Assembly: GCA_024402695.1 (NCBI GenBank)
Contig: JAKSTG010000001.1
Location: 1-64,000 of the forward strand
DNA length: 64,000 nt
DNA from: Treponema sp.
GTDB taxonomy: Bacteria > Spirochaetota > Spirochaetia > Treponematales > Treponemataceae
Direction: 5' to 3'
The position numbers and the translations under genes were made by a program. This document shows positions 56,324-64,000 of the stretch, one piece after another (the stretch's first letter is position 1; each line of letters opens with the position of its first letter). Below the pieces are notes generated by a model. The model saw nothing but the letters and a program-made list of their open reading frames with translations, was not told the DNA's origin and did not search any database.

Positions 56324-57376
56324 TTATTCAAAGGTATAAACTGTCTTTGCCTTGTACTTCTGACCAGGCTGAAGAATACAGCTTGGGAAGTCCTTTTTAT
56401 TAGGTGTATCAGGGAAAGCCTGAGTTTCAAGACAGAAAGCATCATGGCGGGCGTATGTTACTCCGTTTTTACCGAGAATTCCGCCGATATAGTTGCCTGT
56501 ATAGAACTGGCAGCCTTCCAGGTTAGTAGAAACTGTCATTTTGATGCCTGTTTCAGGTGACATTACTTCACCGAACTTAACAACCTTGTTTTCATCCAGA
56601 GGATTTGCACATCCGCCCTTTACATAGGCCTGTGTAACGTAACAGTGGTCGTATCCTACTCCAACATCCTTAATATCTTTACCGATTTTCTTTTCTTTGT
56701 TGAAATCGAAGGCAGTTCCCTTTACATCAACGAATTTTCCGTTAGGAATCAGCTTTGAATCTACATCCAGAATGTATTTTGAGTAGAATTTTGCAGTGTG
56801 GTCTTCGATTGTACCCTTTCCAGACAGGTTGAAGTAAGCATGGTTAGTAAGGTTGATTGGAGTTGCCTTGTCTGTTTCTGCAGTATATTTACATGTAAGG
56901 TTATTATCTTCATCAAGGAGATATGCAATTTCAATTTTACAGTTTCCAGGGAAGCCCTGTTCTCCGTCAGGTGAAACGCGTGTGAATTTAACACCTACCT
57001 GTTTTTTTGTTTCAACAGCCTTTCCAGTCCACATCATTTTGTCGTATCCATCAAAACCACCGTGGAGAGTGTTTGGACCGTCATTTTTATCAAGAGGATA
57101 TTTTACATCATTCAGTGTGAAAGATGCTTTTCCGATTCTGTTGGCGAAACGGCCTACAATGGCACCGAAACAGAATTTTGTATTCAGATAGCCTTCAAGT
57201 GTAGAAAAACCGAGAAGACAGTCTGTTTTTTTACCGTTTTTGTTTGTTACAACAATGCTTGTAAGAGTACATCCGTAATCTGTTACAGAGAAACTCATTT
57301 TGTCATTTGAAACAGTCCAAAGATTAACTTTTGTTCCGTCGCAAAGCACACCCCATTTGTTTTTAGTTACTTTCAT
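56324..57376 (-). CDS. galM: aldose 1-epimerase (galactose mutarotase)
   Basis: Interconverts alpha and beta forms of hexoses, 350 aa. Active-site motifs: RFANRIGKASF, NTLHGGFDGYDKMMW (His), NLTNHAYFNLSG (His), YDHCYV, and the catalytic Glu in CLETQAFPDTPN, then FPSCILQPGQKY. No signal peptide, so cytoplasmic. GAGG precedes the ATG. It follows the motility operon on the same strand after a 21-nt gap, but the functional link is loose. Confidence 0.95.
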   Translation of the reverse strand: MKVTKNKWGVLCDGTKVNLWTVSNDKMSFSVTDYGCTLTSIVVTNKNGKKTDCLLGFSTLEGYLNTKFCFGAIVGRFANRIGKASFTLNDVKYPLDKNDGPNTLHGGFDGYDKMMWTGKAVETKKQVGVKFTRVSPDGEQGFPGNCKIEIAYLLDEDNNLTCKYTAETDKATPINLTNHAYFNLSGKGTIEDHTAKFYSKYILDVDSKLIPNGKFVDVKGTAFDFNKEKKIGKDIKDVGVGYDHCYVTQAYVKGGCANPLDENKVVKFGEVMSPETGIKMTVSTNLEGCQFYTGNYIGGILGKNGVTYARHDAFCLETQAFPDTPNKKDFPSCILQPGQKYKAKTVYTFE

Positions 57377-57397
57377 ATAAACCTCACTATTTATATT

Positions 57398-58093
57398 TTA
57401 ACTCAAATCTATAATAAACTGAACTTCTACTTCAGAAAGATTCAGTTTGGATGCTATTTCAGAAACATCAAATCCGTTATTGAACAGTTCCATAACCTGT
57501 TCATTGATTGATTTCTTGGGAGTGATTTTAGGAATTACCTGAGCGCCTTCGTCTGAAGCAGGAGTTTCATCAAGGACTCTTGTAGAAATCATTGGAACTT
57601 CCTTGTAGGCGGCACCGGAAGACGTAACAAAGACTTCATCTTTTGGAACAATAGGTGTCACACCGGAAGAGGACATGGAATCAAAAAGATCTCCCTGCCC
57701 GTCCTTGTTTTCGTTCTTTTTTACAGAATATACAGCATTTGGATCAACAAAGACCTGTTTTGCCGGCTGACGAATAGGCTGCTGAACTGTCTGGTTTACA
57801 GTCTGCTGGAACTGAAGCATCCCTGCTTCACGGCTCAAAAGTTCAATTCTTTTATTGATTTCATCAACTTTTCTTTCGGCTGCAATTTTTGACTGTTCCA
57901 GTTTCTGGATAGTCTCGTTCACCAGGTTTACGCTGGTCATTGTATTTTTCTGCATGCTGCTCAAAAGACGGTTCATGCCGTCTCTTGCTTTATCGATCAT
58001 ACCGTCAGGAGAAAAAATCTTATGGAATCTGATACCGAAGATAATCCACATGATGATGTTAAATACACAGAGTGCTGCTACAAGATAAACCAC
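57398..58093 (-). CDS. membrane-anchored hypothetical protein with C-terminal helix-turn-helix-like segment
   Basis: A 231-aa protein: one N-terminal transmembrane helix (residues 2-22, VYLVAALCVFNIIMWIIFGI), a coiled coil (about 50-95, LEQSKIAAERKVDEINKRIE), a low-complexity middle, and a final 40 residues INEQVMELFNNGFDVSEIASKLNLSEVEVQ that look like a helix-turn-helix or DUF6115-like segment. It closes the flhF-to-DUF342 operon and is 5 nt after the 114-aa gene. Function unknown; probably motility- or envelope-related by context. Confidence 0.8.
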   Translation of the reverse strand: MVYLVAALCVFNIIMWIIFGIRFHKIFSPDGMIDKARDGMNRLLSSMQKNTMTSVNLVNETIQKLEQSKIAAERKVDEINKRIELLSREAGMLQFQQTVNQTVQQPIRQPAKQVFVDPNAVYSVKKNENKDGQGDLFDSMSSSGVTPIVPKDEVFVTSSGAAYKEVPMISTRVLDETPASDEGAQVIPKITPKKSINEQVMELFNNGFDVSEIASKLNLSEVEVQFIIDLS

Positions 58094-58098
58094 AAGAA

Positions 58099-58443
58099 TT
58101 ACCCCACAATATCAATAATTGAACCGAGATATTTCGGTCCCATTGAGACAGAATTACCTGAACCGTTTTCTTCCGGTTCATTGCTGTCCTGTTCCCCGGA
58201 TTTTTTTCCGGATGCAAAGCCTCCTGAAGAGCCTCCGCTTTTTTCGTTATCTACTTTAGTATTCTGGGCCTTGTCATCTGTTGCGCTGTGAACACGTTTT
58301 GAATTTTCCAGATTATTCTGAACAACAGTTGTCTGCTGCATGATAGATTCAGAAAGCTGGGCAGCCTGGGCATTACCGGCCATTTTAGAGACATTGGCAC
58401 TCTGGGCATACATTACCTGGAGATCAATTGGTTGAATACCCAT
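58099..58443 (-). CDS. small hypothetical protein of the motility operon
   Basis: A 114-aa protein. The N-terminus MGIQPIDLQVMYAQSANVSK is conserved-looking, followed by AQAAQLSESIMQQTTVVQ and a long low-complexity Gly/Ser/Glu tail, ending PKYLGSIIDIVG. AGGAGG lies 6 nt before the ATG, which is inside the end of the DUF342 gene (20-nt overlap). Similar small genes follow DUF342 in treponemes. Function unknown. Confidence 0.78.
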   Translation of the reverse strand: MGIQPIDLQVMYAQSANVSKMAGNAQAAQLSESIMQQTTVVQNNLENSKRVHSATDDKAQNTKVDNEKSGGSSGGFASGKKSGEQDSNEPEENGSGNSVSMGPKYLGSIIDIVG

Positions 58444-60391
58444 TCATTTCCTCCTGGCTCAGAGAAGGCGGTTCGTAGTTTCCTCGCTTAATAAAGCTTC
58501 TGTCGTAGTAGAATGTAACGCCTTTTACATCATTTTTTACTTCATCAAGAACATCGCGTACATAAACTTTTACGCCGGCATATACAGTGCCTTCACACTT
58601 AACTTTTCCGACTGCTTTAAGTTCGCGCAGGTGATCCTGAATCTTTTCGATCTGTTTTGTAAGGTCATCTGTCTGTGCAATGATTTCATCATGACGCTTT
58701 TTGAGTTTGATAAGGTTTTCCTGTTTTTCCTGAGAAATATTGCGTCTGATGTTCTTGAGCTGCTCAAGAGTTGCAATGTCCAGATCAAGACTTTCAAGTT
58801 CTTTAGACAGTGCTGCCATTTCATCCTGGTAATTTTCCAGGGTCTTCTTTGCACGAGGGTCAATACCAACGTTAAGAACAGTTTCTGTACCACCACCAGG
58901 AGAACCGATGTTTCTTGCACAGATTTCCTCTGTTGCAAAAAGATGACCACCGGTGATCTGTGCTTTTTTACCGCGAAGAATAATATTCTTCATGGCTGTA
59001 ACTTCAGAGTTCATGATACTGTCATAAACGATGATATTGTTTTCAACTTCAACATGGGCAGCCTGAATAAACTTCGCCCAAAGAGATTTACCGGCTCTGA
59101 TGTATCCTTCACCACGACCGAATACACCCTGGCGGATTGTAACGTCACCGTCGGCTTCAATACGGCTGTTTCCGACAGAACCGTTGATCTCAATACTTCC
59201 AGATGCCTTAACATTGTAACCGTCATCAACTGAACCTTTAACAATAACGCTTCCAAGGAAGGTAATGTTACCGGTTTTAATATTAACTGCATCAAGATAT
59301 TTAACAGGCTCAACAGTAATTTTACCGTTAACCAGCATAACTTCACCGTCACAGTCTGCAACGATTGTTACACCGTCTTTATCAAAGTGAGTGTTGGCCC
59401 CAAGATTAACCTGAATGTCTCTTCCGTTCTTTGCTTCCAGATAACGTCCGCAAATTGTTTTTCCACCCTTTCCTCTTTCAGGAGGAATCTTAGTGGCAAG
59501 TGCCTGACCGGCAACAACGTTCTGGATCTGGTTAAGTTCCTTAAAGTCGATGTTTCCATCTTCAGATTCTTTAGCGCGGAGTTTTTTAGGATCTGTTTCG
59601 AAGTTATAGGCAATGTAAGCATCGTTTCCATTAACAGGAAGAACAGCTGCGGCAACTTCGTAAGGAATACCGTAAACAGGATTATCAACAAATTCGTTGA
59701 TCTTATTTTCATCAATTCCGGCAAGAACACCCTGTTGCTTAAGAAGACGAACGATATTTTCTGCAGAAGCTTCGGCACCGCTTGCTCCAGGAGCAGAAAC
59801 AGTGATTGTTGCCTGCATTTCATCTTTTGAAATATCAACTGAAATAAGGGCATCGCCGGCAGGTATATGTTTGAAATCTCCGATTGCGATGTATTCGCCG
59901 TCGGTTCCGTTCTTTGCATATTTCTTAATAAGATCTTCGTCCAAAGCCAGTGTATCTGAACGCTGACCTTCCATCATGATTTCCTTATAGTCTACAGGAG
60001 AACCCTTTCCTACAGGAGGAATAACTTTAAGCATGATGCGTGAACTGAAGTGACGGATATAGAACATTCCGTCTGTATCTTTGACTTCGATTGCTTCTTC
60101 CATATAAGAAGATGCAAAAAGATCGTCTGAGGCAAGTTTAGCTTCTTTTTTGATTGTTTCAGGATTCTGGTAGATTCTAAGGAACCATGGCTTCTTTCCG
60201 AATCCAAGAAGACCGTCGTTTCCTTTTTCCAGAACCTCATATTGCAGGTCGATTACCTTTGCATCAAGCTGAACAGCTGCATCCTGCAATGCATCGTCAA
60301 TAGTATCACCACGAACTTCAACACTGTGAAGAAGTTTGTCCACTTCGAGACGTTTCTGCATTTCCTCACGGAGAACTTCAAGTGAGACCAT
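58424..60391 (-). CDS. DUF342 (FapA) family protein
   Basis: A 655-aa cytoplasmic protein. The N-terminal Jag-like region (HSVEVRGDTIDDALQDAAVQL) includes GLLGFGKKPW, and the large FapA core (residues about 200-500) has beta-helix repeats (ASGSIEINGSVGNSRIEADGDV, GEGYIRAGKSLWAKFIQ). The rest is a coiled coil (ELESLDLDIATLEQLKNI). FapA proteins are linked to motility or polar development. Start 60391 is chosen because AGGAAGG precedes it and the frame from 60436 would overlap fliA. Confidence 0.9.
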   Translation of the reverse strand: MVSLEVLREEMQKRLEVDKLLHSVEVRGDTIDDALQDAAVQLDAKVIDLQYEVLEKGNDGLLGFGKKPWFLRIYQNPETIKKEAKLASDDLFASSYMEEAIEVKDTDGMFYIRHFSSRIMLKVIPPVGKGSPVDYKEIMMEGQRSDTLALDEDLIKKYAKNGTDGEYIAIGDFKHIPAGDALISVDISKDEMQATITVSAPGASGAEASAENIVRLLKQQGVLAGIDENKINEFVDNPVYGIPYEVAAAVLPVNGNDAYIAYNFETDPKKLRAKESEDGNIDFKELNQIQNVVAGQALATKIPPERGKGGKTICGRYLEAKNGRDIQVNLGANTHFDKDGVTIVADCDGEVMLVNGKITVEPVKYLDAVNIKTGNITFLGSVIVKGSVDDGYNVKASGSIEINGSVGNSRIEADGDVTIRQGVFGRGEGYIRAGKSLWAKFIQAAHVEVENNIIVYDSIMNSEVTAMKNIILRGKKAQITGGHLFATEEICARNIGSPGGGTETVLNVGIDPRAKKTLENYQDEMAALSKELESLDLDIATLEQLKNIRRNISQEKQENLIKLKKRHDEIIAQTDDLTKQIEKIQDHLRELKAVGKVKCEGTVYAGVKVYVRDVLDEVKNDVKGVTFYYDRSFIKRGNYEPPSLSQEEMNGYSTN

Positions 60392-60398
60392 AACCTTC

Positions 60399-61199
60399 CT
60401 AAATAATTCCTCTGCGGATATTTGTAAGTTTTGCACGCAGTCTCAGGTTTGCTTTTGTATGAAGCTGAGAAATGCGAGATTCGCTGACCTGAAGAACTTC
60501 ACCAATTTCTTTGAAAGTAAGGTCTTCGTGATAGTAAAGTACAATTACCATTTTTTCTTTTTCAGGAAGTTCCTGAATAGCTTCGGCAATTACTTTTTTG
60601 ATTTCTTCTCTTTCGGCAATCTTATCAGGTTCGAGACTTGATGGAGCTTCGATGTTGTCACCAATGGCAACATTGTCTCCGTCATCACCTGAATACCATA
60701 CATCATTCAAAGAAAGAACGCTTGTTCCACTAACCTTCATGATTGTACGGTGGTATTCGTCTTCAGACATCTGAAGGGAATCTGCAATTTCAGAATCTGT
60801 TGCAGAACGTCCCAGTTTTGATTCAAGGGAAACAATAGCGTCTTCAATTTCGCGAGACTTCTGACGGATACTGCGAGGTACCCAGTCCAGCTGGCGGAGT
60901 TCATCAAAAATTGCACCGCGGATACGAGTTACAGCGTAGGTTTTAAACTTTACGTTTTTTATAGGATCATATTTTTCAATTGCATCCAGCAGGCCGAACT
61001 GACCGAATCCAACAAGGTCGTCATATTCAACGCAGTTTGGCATACCTACAGAAACTTTTCCGGCAACATATTTTACCAGAGGCATATACTGTCTGATAAA
61101 CTTGTCGCGAAGAGCAGGATCCTGAGTTTTGCGGTACTGAGTCCAAAGAAGATCTTCTTCTTTTGTATCATTAACTGAGTTTTCTTCAACTTCTGCCAT
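60399..61199 (-). CDS. fliA: flagellar sigma factor FliA/WhiG (sigma-28)
   Basis: Transcribes late flagellar genes, 266 aa. Region 2 shows MPLVKYVAGKVSVGMP, YDDLVGFGQFGLLDAIEKYDP, FKTYAVTRIRGAIFDELRQLDWVPRS; region 4 ends with LTFKEIGEVLQVSESRISQLHTKA. These are FliA-specific. The ATG at 61199 has GGTGAG upstream; an ATG at 61211 is possible. It lies 8 nt before DUF342 and after the ATT-start gene. A sigma-28-like motif precedes flgB. Confidence 0.94.
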   Translation of the reverse strand: MAEVEENSVNDTKEEDLLWTQYRKTQDPALRDKFIRQYMPLVKYVAGKVSVGMPNCVEYDDLVGFGQFGLLDAIEKYDPIKNVKFKTYAVTRIRGAIFDELRQLDWVPRSIRQKSREIEDAIVSLESKLGRSATDSEIADSLQMSEDEYHRTIMKVSGTSVLSLNDVWYSGDDGDNVAIGDNIEAPSSLEPDKIAEREEIKKVIAEAIQELPEKEKMVIVLYYHEDLTFKEIGEVLQVSESRISQLHTKANLRLRAKLTNIRRGII

Positions 61200-61233
61200 A
61201 TCACTCACCATAACTAAATGAAAACATTTTTAA

Positions 61234-62085
61234 CTATGATTCATTCGATAAAATTGTACTAATTGCCTTTGCCATAAGCGGGGCATCTTGAATAACGGTT
61301 TCATCCGCTGCTTTTCTGCTGACTCCGCTTAAGGCAAAATCAGATTCCGTATTCACTCCACTCTCTCCATAAGAAGAACCTGACGGAGCGGAATCAAGGT
61401 CTCCCATATCTTCCATTGAAGGAAGAACATCCAGGTCTTCATCTTCTGCGGTGAAGGTCCTGTCCGATGATGATGGTGCAGGTTTCTGCACCGAAGTTTC
61501 ACTTTTTCCAGCAGGTGTTCCCGGCTGAACTGATTCTTTTCCGGAAACATTGTAAAGTGTCTCCAGATTTCTTACGGGTACAAACTGTTTTTCCGTATCA
61601 GTTTGAGATCCGGAAAAATCACTCAGCTGTGCTCCGCCTTCTGTTGTTGCTGCAGTTTTGTTTGCAGCTTTCACAGCATCTGCTCTTGAATAGGCAGCCT
61701 GTGCCTGAGCCGGTGCCGCAGAAACCTGACGAACATCGTCTGGTGTAAGCATGCTTCGACCGGAGCTTACAATATACTGACCTGTAACTTCGTCCGAAGG
61801 AAGATCCTCATCACGAACTACAAGATCAACTGCCTGACCTTTACGGTCACCGGAACCAGTTTTCTCACCTGAATCCCCTGCTCCTAAAGACTGCGAATCG
61901 CCGTCCACAGAAAGGAACTTACGGTTCAGGATTGATACTCCGAATCCAAGGCCTGCAAAAACCACTGCAAATAACAGTGCAAAAAGAATTGTCCTGCCTG
62001 CACCGGCTCCGGAGAAAATACTGCATATAAGGGAAAGAAGAAAGCCACCACCGGCAAAAAATCCGGCAAATTTAATATCTTTAAT
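61234..62085 (-). CDS. membrane protein of the motility operon, probable ATT start
   Basis: A 283-aa protein with two N-terminal hydrophobic stretches (KFAGFFAGGGFLLSLICSIF and ILFALLFAVVFAGLGFG) and a long Ser/Glu/Asp-rich low-complexity tail (SQSLGAGDSGEKTGSGDRKG, VQKPAPSSSDRTFTAEDEDL). In this frame there is no ATG, GTG or TTG between the stop at 62098-62100 and the GTG at 61965, which has no ribosome site. GGGAGG (62092-62097) lies 6 nt before an ATT at 62085, so ATT is the best start. It lies between flhG and fliA, where T. pallidum has small hypothetical genes (recalled, not checked). Confidence 0.75.
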   Translation of the reverse strand: MKDIKFAGFFAGGGFLLSLICSIFSGAGAGRTILFALLFAVVFAGLGFGVSILNRKFLSVDGDSQSLGAGDSGEKTGSGDRKGQAVDLVVRDEDLPSDEVTGQYIVSSGRSMLTPDDVRQVSAAPAQAQAAYSRADAVKAANKTAATTEGGAQLSDFSGSQTDTEKQFVPVRNLETLYNVSGKESVQPGTPAGKSETSVQKPAPSSSDRTFTAEDEDLDVLPSMEDMGDLDSAPSGSSYGESGVNTESDFALSGVSRKAADETVIQDAPLMAKAISTILSNES

Positions 62086-62116
62086 TTTCCGCCTCCCTTA
62101 TCCTACTATTATACAT

Positions 62117-63025
62117 CTATTTACCTTTTCTTCCAATAAATTTCTTAAGGAAGCTGGAAACGCCTTCGTTTGTTTCCGGTTCAGTTTTCTCAATTTTTCC
62201 TACAATGTGTTTAAGACATACAGCAGGTTTTGATGTAGGACTTACAACAATGAAAGGTTTCTGTCTGATAACAGAAGTCTGAACTGTATTGTCTTCGTAA
62301 ACACAGCCCAGATATTCAACTTTGTGATTCAGGAACTGAGCTACAATGTTGATGATGCGGTCCGCAATTCTTTTTCCTTCGTCTGCAGAATGAACGCGGT
62401 TTACGATCAACTTGATGTCGATTGGTCTGTCTACAACTTCTGTTGTAATAACCTTGATCATTCCGTAAGCATCTGTAATTGCAGTTGGTTCCGGTGTTGT
62501 AACTACAAAAACTTCATCTGCAGCGGCAACAAAGCGCTGAACGTTTTCTGCAATTCCCGCACCTGTATCAATGATGATAATATCTGCGCTTCCAAGCTGG
62601 CTGAACTGAACGGCAAAATCATTCAATTCTTCAACTGTAAGGTTTGCTATTTTTGAGAAACCGTTGGCACCGGCAATGAATTTAATTCCGAACTCAGTGT
62701 CCAGAATGATTTCTTTCATTGTCTTTTTACCGTTGATAACATGCATCATGTTGTACTTAGGCACAACATTAAGAAGAACATTGACGTTTGCCATTCCAAG
62801 GTCACCGTCAATAAGGATTACTTTCTTGCCAAGCTGTGCATAAGCAATGGCCATGTTTACCGAAATATTTGTCTTACCTACACCACCTTTTCCACTTGTA
62901 ACAGCAATAATGCGGGTATTATGATTTGCTCTCTGTGGTCTCGGAAAAGCAGCCGATACTGTTGGCTGAACGGGAGTTTCTTCATCTCTCATAAGGGCTT
63001 TAAGCTCTTCTGCCTGTTCTTCCAT
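62117..63025 (-). CDS. flhG: FlhG (FleN/YlxH) MinD-like ATPase
   Basis: Controls flagellar number and placement with FlhF, 302 aa. A 40-residue N-terminus with EEQAEELKALMRDEE carries the activator-type segment, followed by the deviant Walker A VTSGKGGVGKTNISVNMA, Walker B region VILIDGDLGMANVNVLL and IIIDTGAGIAENVQRF. It lies 2 nt after flhF. Confidence 0.94.
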   Translation of the reverse strand: MEEQAEELKALMRDEETPVQPTVSAAFPRPQRANHNTRIIAVTSGKGGVGKTNISVNMAIAYAQLGKKVILIDGDLGMANVNVLLNVVPKYNMMHVINGKKTMKEIILDTEFGIKFIAGANGFSKIANLTVEELNDFAVQFSQLGSADIIIIDTGAGIAENVQRFVAAADEVFVVTTPEPTAITDAYGMIKVITTEVVDRPIDIKLIVNRVHSADEGKRIADRIINIVAQFLNHKVEYLGCVYEDNTVQTSVIRQKPFIVVSPTSKPAVCLKHIVGKIEKTEPETNEGVSSFLKKFIGRKGK

Positions 63026-63027
63026 AA

Positions 63028-64000
63028 TTAATTTTCCTCACTATTGTTAAAATGTTCTCTGATATGATCCATATCCAGATTGAATCCCTTAAGTCTTTCA
63101 AGGAAGTAAACCGGATCAGCTTTTTCCAGATTTCTTGCAGCATTCTGTCCGTCTGTTATGTATGCAATTTTCTTATGCTTTTCGTACAGACTGCTGATTA
63201 TATTTCCATACAATTTCGATTCATCACATTTTGTGACAATTACCGAATTGTATGCAAAAGGTTCATAATTATTCATGATATTTTTCAGGTCGCTGCATTT
63301 TGTCTTTGCATCGAAAGCCAGATAAATATCCGGAGTAACTCCAGGAACTGAAACGCAGTCCTTAAGTTTCCCGATGTGTACACTGTCATTAGGACTGTAT
63401 CCACCGGTATCAATAAAGATTCCGTCACTGTGAAGTCTGTAACTATCCAGGAGCTTCTTAAGGTCATCCACATTCTCTGCCTTGTTAACTTCAATGTGGA
63501 AAATCTCACCGAAGTGCTTCAGCTGGTCCAGAGCACCAACACGGCTGTAGTCAGTAGTAATAAGGCGGGCTTCATACTTTCTGCCCGAGTTCTTGTATGC
63601 AATTACCTGTGCGGCAACCAGCTTTACAAGAGTTGTTGTCTTCCCTACTCCTGTAGGTCCAACAATAATTGTGATGTGTGGCGGACGAACATGGTGACCT
63701 TTGTCTACTTCAATAGTTTCGCCGATCCAGTCAACAACACATTTTTCAATAAGTTCAAAATCAGAAAGCTGTTCAAGAGAGAAAGTTTTTCTGATCTTGT
63801 CCGAAATCATATTTATGTAGCTGTAAGAAAATTCATTGTCAGCAAGAAGTTCTTCGATTCTTGCGATTGTTTCATGTTTTTCTGACGATGCACTGAAAGC
63901 CTGTCTGTTCAGAGTTTCCTGCACCTGCTCAAGGGCAGCCTGCATCTGGCTCATCTGCTGCATCTGTGCAGTAACAAGAGTAGAAGTATTCTGATTAAGA
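63028..64000 (-). CDS. flhF: flagellar GTPase FlhF (5' end beyond the window)
   Basis: SRP-type GTPase that targets flagellar assembly. Seen: IVGPTGVGKTTTLVKLVAAQ (G1), TTDYSRVGALDQLKHFG, FIDTGGYSPNDSVHIG (G3, DTGG in place of DTAG) and VTKCDESKLYGN (G4). The frame is open to the right edge, with a Gln/Met-rich helical stretch (QQMSQMQAALEQVQETL) before the NG domain, so the N-terminal B domain lies beyond 64000. The ATG at 63963 is internal. It heads the visible part of the flhF-flhG-(ATT gene)-fliA-DUF342 operon. Confidence 0.93.
   Translation of the reverse strand, partial: LNQNTSTLVTAQMQQMSQMQAALEQVQETLNRQAFSASSEKHETIARIEELLADNEFSYSYINMISDKIRKTFSLEQLSDFELIEKCVVDWIGETIEVDKGHHVRPPHITIIVGPTGVGKTTTLVKLVAAQVIAYKNSGRKYEARLITTDYSRVGALDQLKHFGEIFHIEVNKAENVDDLKKLLDSYRLHSDGIFIDTGGYSPNDSVHIGKLKDCVSVPGVTPDIYLAFDAKTKCSDLKNIMNNYEPFAYNSVIVTKCDESKLYGNIISSLYEKHKKIAYITDGQNAARNLEKADPVYFLERLKGFNLDMDHIREHFNNSEEN

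Noticed and set aside
58570..58950. 126-aa and other long antisense or frame-shifted frames inside DUF342, atpE and gltX
   Set aside because: They are shadows of well-supported genes in other frames, with Leu/Arg-rich biased sequence and no domain.

Overview
The window reads as one contiguous chromosomal stretch of a fibre-degrading treponeme (Spirochaetes; most like the rumen and gut Treponema). Grounds, by inference from gene families: a spirochaete-type V/A-ATPase operon in the order E, DUF2764, A, B, D, I, K; a flhF-flhG-(hypothetical)-fliA-DUF342 motility block; a flgB-flgC-fliE operon; moderately AT-rich DNA; and plant-polysaccharide enzymes (one GH5 and one GH10 secreted lipoprotein, plus one GH10 without a signal peptide). 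There is no transposase-type insertion sequence, no prophage and no CRISPR array.

Layout. 1-8000: 5' part of alaS, a large secreted hypothetical (possibly pallilysin-like), a GH5 endoglucanase, prs (PRPP synthase) divergent from a DUF3310 protein plus apt, then an FGGY kinase/HAD phosphatase pair. 8000-16000: tandem repeat, tRNA-Arg(CCT), fhs, a short group-2 sigma factor, groES without groEL, a D-lactate dehydrogenase-like enzyme, a GNAT protein and an ABC-F ATPase. 15280-16931: PadR / HAAS-DUF4097 / PspC operon behind a promoter that contains a perfect palindrome. 17000-27700: tatD, a 646-aa orphan protein, thrH, then the conserved minus-strand cluster rplU-rpmA-obgE-nadD-yqeK-LCP-rsfS, and gltX. 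27900-38500: GH10 xylanase, argC, an outer-membrane-barrel/FecR cassette, a single-chain ECF transporter module, a Nudix protein, a small lipoprotein, and an Rpn-family PD-(D/E)XK nuclease with an internal start and a free-standing copy of its C-terminus. 38600-48600: tRNA-Cys, a FeoA-FeoB fusion with a palindromic operator candidate, the flg operon, a two-component system, hemW-lepB, an intracellular GH10 and a pentapeptide-repeat protein. 48769-56159: V/A-ATPase. 56324-64000: galM and the motility-regulation operon, which runs off the right end inside flhF.

How the genes connect. Secreted GH5 and GH10 lipoproteins would cut cellulose and xylan outside the cell, the signal-less GH10 would finish oligosaccharides inside, and galM, the FGGY kinase and ldh-like genes fit sugar use downstream. 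prs, apt and nadD make or use PRPP and nucleotides. FliA, encoded near the right end, is a plausible driver of flgB, whose start is preceded by a sigma-28-like motif. The ATPase rotor subunit keeps the residues that bind Na+ in Enterococcus hirae NtpK.

Most noteworthy: (1) the rpn nuclease locus, with a Shine-Dalgarno and ATG inside the gene and a tandem partial duplication that keeps only this C-terminal ORF, resembling toxin/intragenic-antitoxin Rpn systems; (2) a motility-operon gene that seems to begin at ATT with a strong Shine-Dalgarno; (3) a set of genes whose -10-like box lies 6-10 nt before the ATG with no Shine-Dalgarno, suggesting leaderless mRNAs; (4) two palindromic operators overlapping good promoters (padR, feoAB); (5) an apparent Lys-to-Arg change at the catalytic position of LepB. 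All of this was read by eye; no alignments, folding or searches were run.
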